Source of the DNA: Actinidia chinensis
Lineage: Eukaryota; Streptophyta; Magnoliopsida; Ericales; Actinidiaceae
Direction: 5' to 3'
Assembly: GCA_009663005.1 (NCBI GenBank)
Contig: CM018900.1
Span: forward strand, 11,843,997-11,853,996
DNA: 10,000 nt
In this document: positions 1 through 7,244 of the stretch, in pieces
How the letters are laid out: each line of letters opens with the position of its first letter
How positions within the stretch are numbered: the first letter of the stretch is position 1
Made by a program: the position numbers and the translations under genes
Notes under the pieces: model-generated
Databases searched by the model: none
The model's input: the letters and a program-made list of their open reading frames with translations, nothing else
What the model was told of the DNA's origin: nothing

Positions 1-393
1 TACATTATCCAATGCATACCATACACTAATAGTTAAATTTTGGGTAAATTAGACTGAAATCTGTAAAGTTTGAGGTTTAGATATTTAGAATAGGAGTTAC
101 ATCCCTCCCTCCTTGAGGTCTATAGTTGTCTTACAAGTGGCCTCCTTCGTTGGTCAATTTGTAGTAAATTTAAAAGATTGTGCTGATGTCAGCAACTGAC
201 AGTTTGCATTGCCAATTCTAACCTAACAGGAGGTAACCATTTTTAATCTTGTTCAACCCTCCCTAACTGACGTGTTTGATCCCCCTTTCTACAATTTCTC
301 TTTCTGATAACTAACTCTGATAAAATCTCTCACAACCTTTGTTGGGTACACAATGCTGCTCTCGGCGACCGCTAAAATAGGCTTGCAGGCGCG
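1..393. other. intergenic DNA, dispersed-repeat-like
   Basis: No open frame of useful length and no RNA gene is visible. The stretch has several short pyrimidine-rich blocks (about 108-122, 255-305) and the phrase tgacgtgtttgatcc near 268. The general wording resembles sequence often seen in high-copy plant repeats, but no terminal repeats or target duplication could be placed, so no element is named. Confidence 0.3.
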
Positions 394-830
394 ATGTCGA
401 ATACCATAAAACAGGTGATGGAGCCCTTCTTAACACGAATTGGTGCGCTATTTGGCTCTGATATCAAAAGATTCTCACTTGAAAACCGCCTTGCAAGTGG
501 AGGATGCCCAAGAGCTTATATTCATGTGCTCTCGATAGGCTGCATTAGATCCGATACTCAACATAGTGGCTGGCTTTGATGCCAAATATTGGACCGTATT
601 CCACCATCTCTCATAAAACCAATTGTTTTTAGGAATGGTTTCATTACATCTTTCATTGCATTTGACGTTGTGCCAGCAAGCTTGTTTTTAGAGTTGTCTC
701 ATTGCGTGGGATTGTGTACCAACATATTTCTGATACCATGTAAAACTTTGTGTCCAACCAAAAGTTTAAGCCATCAGGTAGAGAGGTCTCCACATTTTAT
801 TAAGTCATAACCCATTCAACACCGTAGCAA
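394..830. other. unidentified stretch with two short open frames
   Basis: Two short + strand frames (61 codons from 394 and 73 codons from 589) lie here. Neither shows a recognisable domain, signal peptide or compositional bias that would argue for a real protein. The segment is less AT-rich than its surroundings from 345 to 560. Positions 730-840, with ccaaaagtttaagccatc followed by a tract ending in gggacttatattctaaca, read like a phrase I associate with dispersed plant repeats. That is memory rather than a search result. It could be a remnant of a retroelement or a captured gene piece. Confidence 0.25.
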
Positions 831-839
831 TTTGGGACT

Positions 840-1375
840 TATATTCTAACAACCTCTCTTGGTGCTATCCCCCTTCTCACCCCACCTCATGTCTCTACAA
901 TTTATGTACTTCCAAACACCCTTTCCCTCTGACCAACCTCCTCCCTTCCTTGAAAAGTCCCTGTTTTCTCATTACTCCCCTTCTCCTCTCCCTCAACATA
1001 GAGGAAATAATTTAAAAATATGTTGGAGAAAATAGCAAACTGGCACCTGATTGTTGGGTTGTGGATATTTTGGTTGGTCTGGAACTGGTCCTGATTGATG
1101 TGTGGTTGGACTCAATGGTAGTGAGGGGAGGGTGAGGGTGTATGTTAGTCTTAGGAAAAGGTGTTGCCGCCTCTGATTGCAGTTTGCTAGGTTTAGGGTG
1201 CAGAGCTATTATTAGGGGTTGATGGGTTGATGTGCGTTAGCTATGGTGGCCGTGGGGGTGGGGGTCCTTACAGCAGGGTGGGCGTAGAGTGGTGCCTGTT
1301 GGGAGTTGGTGACGCGGAGGCTAAGGTTGCAGAGAGGTGGAGAAGAAGGCACTGGGGCAGCAATGAGGATAAATA
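840..1375. other. C-rich to G-rich skew switch, no gene
   Basis: Positions 840-1000 are strongly pyrimidine-rich on the + strand (many runs such as cccccttctcacccc). From about 1020 to 1370 the strand becomes G-rich, with runs at 1125-1138 and 1254-1263 (GGGGG T GGGGG) and many ggttg/ggtgg words. No long open frame spans it on either strand. The abrupt sign change of GC skew resembles a decayed inverted structure or two abutting repeats. The G runs could form quadruplexes. Confidence 0.35.
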
Positions 1376-1524
1376 ATATTTGAGGACATCAAAATGCGCT
1401 GTGGTGCAATATCATTATTATACTTTTTCTTCACTGTGCATTTTATGTGCATTAAGTGGTAATGCATGCAGATCTTCATTTCTAAGAACCTTATTTGTGT
1501 AATGGTATTGTTTTGTTGTTGTGC

Positions 1525-1570
1525 ATTGTTTTCTATCTTATTCTCACAAGATAGGGTGTTTTTTATAAAT
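1525..1570. repeat. 46-bp direct repeat, copy 1 (contains hairpin)
   Basis: First of two 46-bp copies starting attgttttctatctt and ending tttataaat. It matches the second copy at 1607-1652 in 43 of 46 positions with no gap. An inner hairpin pairs 1533-1541 with 1546-1554, with one mismatch in this copy. Confidence 0.8.
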
Positions 1571-1606
1571 GAACTTATTTTCTATTACTTTTTTTTTGCA
1601 CTGAAC

Positions 1607-1652
1607 ATTGTTTTCTATCTTGTTCTTACAAGATAGGGTGTTTTCTATAAAT
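1607..1652. repeat. 46-bp direct repeat, copy 2 (perfect hairpin)
   Basis: Second copy, 82 bp downstream of the first in register. Here the hairpin is perfect: ctatcttgt (1615-1623) pairs with acaagatag (1628-1636) around a 4-base loop. The two copies are separated by 36 bp of T-rich sequence, so this is a spaced duplication rather than a simple microsatellite. Confidence 0.8.
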
Positions 1653-2037
1653 ATTTTAACCTGTCTCTGGTTGTGAGAAGAAATCTCACATATTCGAATC
1701 GACAGAAATATATGTAATTCAGCAAAATATAAAAACTATACATAATTTGCATCTCATTTAGACAATTATGGCTTTCACAATCAGAATGGATATTGGTAAC
1801 GGGTGGGTGTTGCTTGGTAGATAATATTGTAGGCTTTACCAAAGAGCATGCTAATAATGCCTTAGGCTTTCCATGTTAATTCCAGTATTGCTGTGAAAAA
1901 GTATTTGTTTCACTTACATTTGGAAATATTAGCATTATTATAACCTAATTGATGTGAATTGTCAGTTTGATTGCGGTTTCCTGAAAAGGTTTTGGCCGTT
2001 GATTGAGTCTTGTAATTTAGGATATATTTTTTTATAG
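1653..2037. other. AT-rich stretch without a supported gene
   Basis: Only a short minus-strand frame (1645-1842) is open and it has no recognisable features. The right end, 2010-2037, is a T-rich run ending in TATAG. It would serve as a 3' splice site for the exon-like chain that follows. Confidence 0.3.
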
Positions 2038-2526
2038 GCCAGGAAAGTATTCTCACAGAGGCAATTCCTCACAACTGCTTCAACCATTCCTTGAAATTCT
2101 TACTCCAAGACGAGGTGCGGGAATATTCACTTGTTAGAGGCACAGCAAATGCAAACAGCCTAATGAAAACGAGAGCGGCCTGGAGGACATCCACATACAT
2201 ATTTATTGAGACTAAGAGTTGGGCTAGTTTCAGCATATTTGGTGGCACATTGATTCTCTTTTATCTACTGTTTTGTTTCTTTTGTCTCCAGATCCTTCTT
2301 TCCGATTCATTCGAGAAGGTCGTAAAGGCTCGTTTGAGTGAGTTAATGATGTATTTAACAGTAATAAACTCCCATAAGTTGTCTCAGACATTTGTTTTTT
2401 GTCAAAATGAATTGGTTTAGGAGACAAGTGGCCAACCAATCATGTGATGATCCTTCCTTTTCGTTGTAGAGCTGTCACCAATTACAAAGCAGAGCCAGCT
2501 TGGTCGCATGAACAATGTGGATCTGG
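2038..2526 (+). other. exon-like chain, unidentified gene fragment
   Basis: Three segments look like consecutive plant exons. Segment A, 2038-2114, follows a T-rich tract ending TATAG and is followed by a weak GTGCGG donor. Segment B, 2292-2337, follows an excellent acceptor (tttcttttgtctccag) and precedes GTGAGTT. Segment C, 2470-2526, follows ccttttcgttgtag and precedes GTAAGG. The implied introns are 177 and 132 bp, T-rich and typical for plants. One frame stays open through all three: A ends in phase 0 (..FLLQDE), B reads ILLSDSFEKVVKARL and ends in phase 1, and C completes a Lys codon and reads LSPITKQSQLGRMNNVDL. I do not recognise the product. No start codon, upstream exon or terminal exon could be placed. 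It could be an internal fragment of a real gene, a decayed pseudogene, a captured fragment in a transposon, or chance. Confidence 0.3.
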
Positions 2527-2538
2527 GTAAGGTAACTA

Positions 2539-2588
2539 TGGGCACAACGCCAAGTTGTGAGCACGATGTGAGGCACATTTCGAATTCA
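2539..2588 (-). repeat. diverged inverted repeat, left arm
   Basis: The reverse complement of this arm aligns without gaps to 2824-2873, with 38 of 50 positions identical, including the blocks tgaattc, gtgctcaca, ttggc and ccca. Weaker similarity continues past both ends. On the minus strand the arm encodes a CSQLGVVP-like phrase, and the right arm has the related CSQFGIVP in its + frame. The arms are therefore diverged copies of one sequence in opposite orientation. Confidence 0.6.
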
Positions 2589-2823
2589 ATGACATATCGA
2601 AACCATTTCATTTGGCAAGGGTGGTTGAGTACGGAGTTCATGCTAAATATCAATTTGATTGGTTATAGATAGGCGCATGATTGGATTGGATTACTATGTG
2701 TCATAGTTTGATCTCAAATCATATTTGTCGTATGTTCTTTTCAAGATATCTGATTAACTTAATTTTTTTCAAGACTAATCTAATCGACAAACCCTACAAC
2801 ATGAATAATTCTGATCACAAAAA

Positions 2824-2873
2824 TGAATTCAGAATGAGCCCCATTATGTGCTCACAGTTTGGCATTGTACCCA
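2824..2873 (+). repeat. diverged inverted repeat, right arm
   Basis: Partner of 2539-2588, separated by 235 bp of AT-rich spacer. About 76 percent identity by direct count over 50 positions. It may be part of a foldback-type element or two independent insertions of one repeat in opposite orientation. No target duplication was found. The open frame across this arm (2681-3031, 116 codons) has no recognisable domain. Confidence 0.6.
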
Positions 2874-3013
2874 AGGATATTACACCGATCCCAAACCAAC
2901 TAGAAAGTTCCAAAAGAGAATATTTTTTTTGCAATCACATGAATATGTATGAAGTGGGGCACCACAAACTACCCGCCCGTACGCATCCACTTGCTAGTAA
3001 AGCCAATTGTATC

Positions 3014-3984
3014 TTAGAGTATCTCCACTGATTAGAGGTAATTTGGTAATGCCAACTTTTTGTTGGCCTGTCTATAGAATTAAGAGTCAAAAAATGATCG
3101 TATTGTTCTAATAATGCAATACTATTTTAGCAAAACCGTGTGATTAAGATGTGACTTTTGTAGACTTGACAAGTTTTGTTTTACCAAAACTATTTGGCAC
3201 GTTTTTGCAACTACAAGTGAAAGGAATCTTTTTAAAACTCTAACCATAAATTAACTTTGGCAAGGGTATATATAGTTTTACCTTGTCTTGCTAATATAAG
3301 TTAGTTTCTGTAAAATTTTATATCTCTAATTCAAAAATTTACATCATTAGATGGAGAACACATTCAACACCCAATTTAATATAAAACGAATGATTTAACC
3401 AGTTTTTATTTTGATCCATTGAGTTAATGTAGTTGATGACAAAAGGGGTGGGGGTGGGGGGAAATCCCAATCAAAGAAGAGAAAAATATTATACCCGTGA
3501 CTCCTTTCACTTTTGATTCGTATTTTACTATACTAGTTTTTACTCTTTAAAAGTTAATTACTATTAATTAATTAGTTTAAGAAAGTGACACGTAAAACAA
3601 CTTAAAATCATATGGAATCATATTGGGAAAGCTAAGGATGGCTTGCGGATCAAGTATTAATTTTAATTTACATGAGAAGTTTTAAATAAATATACAAAAA
3701 GTGTATAAAAATATTTTTAAAGAATTTCAATATATAAAAAAATGGCATTCTAATTTGCAATATTATCTAATCAAAGTGATTTAAGTAGTTCCATTGATCT
3801 AGTAGTTTGGATGATCTAATCAAGTGATTCAAAATTCTTAAGCTCAATTTAATTTTAGTAGCTCACATGATTCTTCATATAGCAAAGATCACCGTGTAGA
3901 CTTTTAATGCGGGACGGGATGCTACATCGAACCAAACATATTATGCTAACACATCCAATGGTGTGTGCAATAGAGATGCTCTAA
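3014..3984. mobile_element. MITE-like element with TTAGAG terminal inverted repeats
   Basis: The left end reads ttagagtatctccactg (3014-3030). The reverse complement of the right end reads ttagagcatctctattg (3984-3968), matching in 14 of 17 positions. Ends of the form TTAGAGCATCTCCA are common in small non-autonomous plant DNA transposons (established pattern). The 971-bp interior is AT-rich and codes for nothing recognisable. It contains a G-run cluster at 3445-3461. No convincing target duplication beyond the symmetrical TTA/TAA is seen. The two ends could belong to different copies, or the element could carry nested insertions. Superfamily not assigned. Confidence 0.45.
3445..3461 (+). other. 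G-quadruplex-prone G runs
   Basis: Three runs of 4, 5 and 6 guanines are separated by single thymines in otherwise AT-rich DNA. The last run can supply two G-tracts, so a quadruplex is possible in principle. No gene is adjacent. Confidence 0.5.
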
Positions 3985-4865
3985 CACAATTTAAATTACA
4001 TGTCAAATTTATTTTTATTTTTTTTATAACTTAGTATTCAGTTTACTAGGCCGATTAATTCGGGATTTCAATCCCACCGTTCATAAGTGGGAGAGCCCAT
4101 TTAAAATCGAGGTAAATTTTTATATGGACTGACCCAATATAGAAATTGATAACACGCAATAAAAAATCGAATATCAAACCAACTTTACGAGATCTTTAGT
4201 GGCCAGATAACTACTATCACGTCAATTCTTGGAATTCATGTCAAAGCTTCTTAACTAAAAATTACATATATTTCAGTTATTATAATGTTAGAATCTTGGA
4301 TCCATCCCTATTTTAGATAAGATCGTAAGAGAATGCGGGCCCTTAATTCTTTGCTTCGGATCTCAATTAAATTGAAAGAAAAAATCCTAGGAGGACCATT
4401 CCAACAAGCATGTTCATTCTAGACCAAAAAGTGGCATGTAGAGACAAAAAAACATTCCCTAGTGTCAACATCATAACCCAACGACGTGGATCCTATCTGA
4501 TTGTACACGTGTCACTCTGTTAGCATTTTGGGGGTGAATGCCTAGCTGTCTTCACAGGCAATAATTAGGCCATTCCTCACCCACAACTTTCTTTTGAAAC
4601 TGCTAAGAGGACTGCTGATTTTTAGCACTGTTTCTCACACATGATCAATTGATCACATTAAAATTAATCCACTTTTTTTTTATTAGAGTAATAGTTATCA
4701 CATTAATTTGTACATCACATTTAGATATCATATGTCACAATGCATAGCGTTGGGATGATAATTTCATCCAAAATTAATTGAATTGAGTTGAATAGACATT
4801 TCGAGAGGGGTATTATCCAATTTTTCTCTATTACATGTAGATATAGTAGGAAGAGTGCTAAATTT
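3985..4865. other. AT-rich intergenic DNA, no gene
   Basis: No coding frame or RNA gene is supported. A small hairpin, gggatt tc aatccc, lies at about 4061-4074. ACGTGG (4484-4489) and the palindrome ACACGTGT (4505-4512) are G-box/ABRE-like words. They lie about 2.4 kb upstream of the aquaporin start codon, so a link to it is speculative. Confidence 0.4.
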
Positions 4866-4945
4866 GGGTTGTGTATGGATTTAATATATCTACAATTACA
4901 ACTATAGATAGATAAATAGATATATACCTTATGCTAATATTAATT
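4866..4945. repeat. 80-bp tandem duplication, unit 1
   Basis: The unit begins gggttgtgtatggattta and ends atgctaatattaatt. The next 80 bp repeat it in exact register with a handful of substitutions. It carries an internal (TAGA)n-like microsatellite at about 4903-4922. Confidence 0.9.
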
Positions 4946-5025
4946 GGGTTGTGTATGGATTTAATATATTTACAATTACAACTATAAAGATAGATAGATA
5001 GATACACCTTATGCTCATATTAATG
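4946..5025. repeat. 80-bp tandem duplication, unit 2
   Basis: Direct head-to-tail copy of 4866-4945, with the same landmarks exactly 80 bp later (actata at 4901 and 4981, atgct at 4931 and 5011). Substitutions cluster in the GATA/TAGA tract (4986-5004). Because there is no net length change, the differences are base changes rather than slippage. Confidence 0.9.
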
Positions 5026-5540
5026 CATACATTAGATTTAGAATTGTTTGTAACATGTAATGCACGAATTAGTTTGAATGCAGAATGTGATATATTTTTT
5101 TTTCCTATGAGGTAGATTAGAATTCAATATTATATGAAGAAATTGAATTTGTATTTTGATATTAGAATTTGATTTTTTTTTTTGTTACATATTTGACTAT
5201 TGGATACTATACTTGAAAGTATCTAATCCCCGATTGATTTAAGTTTTATGGCTTCGAACTATATTGATCAGATATTAAATATAGATATGAGACTGTAATC
5301 GGATTTCTTCTGTCCATATATACTCCTCATCCCTAACTAGCACCAACCACATAATCTCGCGTGCTCCACGGACATGGGCGATTGAGCAACTTAAGATATA
5401 GTAATTAACACGTAAAATAGTAGTTAATTAATGTGATGAATAACATATCTTTATTGTTTTTATTTTACCGAAAAATGCTATTCTTTCAGAAAAATGATAC
5501 AAAAAAATTTACCAGAATAGTGTAACATTCAGTTGGCAAA
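5026..5540. other. AT-rich intergenic DNA, no gene
   Basis: No open frame, RNA gene or clear element boundary is seen. There are several poly-T and poly-A runs (for example 5094-5103 and 5173-5182). Confidence 0.4.
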
Positions 5541-5548
5541 TACAGCTG

Positions 5549-5672
5549 GACTCTTTCTCTCTCTCCCAAAACCTCAACCCATTTACTCATTTCTCTCTCC
5601 TATTTACTCTCAAACTTTGTATTTCTCTAATTTACTCAAACTTTCTCTCTCCCATTTACACATCTCTTTCAT
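5549..5672. repeat. CT-rich low-complexity tract
   Basis: A pyrimidine-rich block built from imperfect repeats of tttctctctcc plus atttactc. The word atttact(c) recurs several times (about 5581, 5601, 5629). It is simple or degenerate tandem sequence without coding potential. Confidence 0.6.
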
Positions 5673-5709
5673 ACTTCTAAGATTTTAAAAAGTTACAGTG
5701 ACACTCTTT

Positions 5710-6040
5710 ATACTTTTTTAGTTTTGAGTTTTTTTTTTGTAATTTTGTTTTACCCTTTCATAAAAAATTTAAAGGTTTTAGATTTTTCTTGATGAGAGAA
5801 ATCTCAAAAATGTAAAAATTTTGTTTAAATTTATAAAAAAATACTAAAAATAAAAAAATTATCTAAAATATAATTTTTTTGTCTTTAATGGATTTTTTTT
5901 CAAATTAGATAATTTTTTTTATATTTTTTAACTTTTCTCATAAAAACAATTAAAAAAGTATAAAAAATTAATCAAATAATTAAACAAGTTCGATAAAAAT
6001 AAAAAAAAGATTGAAAATAAAAACTCAAAATAAATTAGAA
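5710..6040. repeat. A/T-rich foldback-like stretch
   Basis: Nearly pure A/T with opposing blocks. ttttgagttttt near 5722 is complementary to aaaaactcaaaa near 6019. A run near 5851-5872 ending aaaaattatctaa is complementary to ttagataattttttt near 5907-5922. This suggests a diverged inverted-repeat element, but low complexity alone makes such matches likely. Confidence 0.25.
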
Positions 6041-6720
6041 CAAATAAAGCTATTTCCATTCAAAGTCATGTGGAATTTTTTACTTAATTTTTATTGATAT
6101 ATTTTTTTTCTTTCCCCTCAAACGAGGAAGGAAATAAATTATTTTTCTCTCATTTTCTTCTCTTTTTAAGGTTGCAAACATAGTATAAAACGATTATTAG
6201 ATTAACAATCGTGGTTAGTCATTGCAATAATAACCACAATTATATAAACAAAAAAAATTTAAAAACTAATAAAAAAAATAGTTAATTTTTAATAAAAATA
6301 GAAAAAAATGCCTTTTAAGTATATTTTTTTAAATTAGATCAAAATTTTTATAGACTCAAATATCACACATTAAGAGCAATTAAAAAATAAATGAGATTAA
6401 AATCAATTGGTAAAAGAATCTCACTCAGACTGTGTTCGGATAAAGAAAAAATTGTAGAAGAGACAAAAGAGAACCAAACTGATTTGTAGTTGAATCAGCT
6501 TGGATACTCAAGAGACACATTAGATATTGAAAATTGGCAGAAGACTGCATTTAATATATTTTTAAGATTTTTTTTTTGCTTAAAACTCTTCTTAAATGGT
6601 CTACATTAATTATCTTTTTAAGAATTTTTTTTTAATAAAAAATGATATAACTATCCACATCATTCTACTCCTATTTTCTGGTTTTTTTTCTAGATGTAAT
6701 TAAGTGTACTTATTTTCACC
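6041..6720. other. AT-rich upstream region of the aquaporin gene
   Basis: No gene is visible. Composition is A/T-rich with long T or A runs. Around 6425-6545 a less biased segment (tgtgttcggataaag, cagcttggatactcaag) may be a short repeat remnant. It lies within 520 bp of the aquaporin start codon and so could hold distal promoter elements, though none is recognisable. Confidence 0.35.
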
Positions 6721-6937
6721 CCTCCCAATAAAATAATCAATTAGGAATGAGGGGGAGTTCGTCGCGTAGGAGCATATTTTTTAAAATGGAATGCCACCGG
6801 AAACCGGCTATGCACGTTCCCAACACCCCGACCCTTCCAACATAAAGCTCACTCCTCAACCACCAACAATCCCACCAAGCAACAAAATTCACTCTCTGAC
6901 ACCTTCGACTACCTCGGTCTAACAATATACTACCATC
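6721..6937 (+). promoter_or_regulatory. putative promoter and 5' UTR of the TIP1 gene
   Basis: A CCAAT word at 6725-6729 and a TATA-like run catattttttaaaat at 6773-6787 precede the start codon. A TATA box there would put transcription start near 6805-6820 and give a leader of roughly 120 bases. An alternative weaker TATA-like word is cataaag at 6841. From about 6790 the sequence turns C/A-rich with many CAACC, CACTC and ACCAAC words, a composition usual for plant 5' leaders. The ATG context is taccatcATGCC. Assignments are by position and wording only. Confidence 0.4.
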
Positions 6938-7244
6938 ATGCCGTTCCGTGAAATCGCTGTCGGCCGGCCCGAGGAGGCAACCCACCCGGACGCCCTCAAG
7001 GCCGCGCTGGCTGAGTTCTTCTCCACACTCATCTTCGTCTTCGCCGGAGAGGGCTCCGGCATGGCCTTCTCCAAGCTGACCAACGATGGGTCCACCACCC
7101 CGGCCGGCCTTGTGGCCGCCGCCCTAGCCCACGCCTTCGGCCTCTTTGTGGCGGTCTCCGTCGCGGTCAACATCTCCGGCGGCCACGTCAACCCGGCCGT
7201 CACTTTCGGGGCATTCATCGGTGGCAATATCACTCTCCTCCTAG
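6938..7244 (+). CDS. TIP1: TIP1 coding exon 1, 5' part (before the insertion)
   Basis: Starts at ATG 6938 with [20 protein letters not shown], the standard TIP1 N-terminus, so this start is secure. It encodes residues 1-101: a short cytosolic N-terminus, helix 1 (about 20-40), helix 2 (about 56-77, with filter residue His65), and half-helix B with NPA at 85-87, ending GGNITLL. The exon is strikingly GC-rich compared with the flanks. Family sequence would continue RGILYW, but after 7240 the frame reads [12 protein letters not shown] and then stops at 7304-7306. Positions 7237-7244 (cctcctag) are the left target-site copy. Ala76-Val77 replace the usual Gly-Ala before NISGGH. Confidence 0.93.

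Noticed and set aside
1645..1842. 65-codon minus-strand frame
   Set aside because: Overlaps the second hairpin repeat copy and AT-rich DNA; no domain or supporting context.
2230..2439. 69-codon minus-strand frame
   Set aside because: It covers T-rich intron-like sequence on the + strand and has no recognisable domain.
4058..4085. tRNA T-arm-like hairpin
   Set aside because: The gggatt/aatccc stem has no matching acceptor, D or anticodon arms nearby.
4484..4512. ABRE/G-box pair as a regulator of the aquaporin
   Set aside because: The words are real but short, and lie about 2.4 kb upstream with repeats between; not listed as a regulatory site.
6737..6985. 82-codon minus-strand open frame over the promoter
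   Set aside because: It lies antisense to the leader and first codons of TIP1 and shows no domain.
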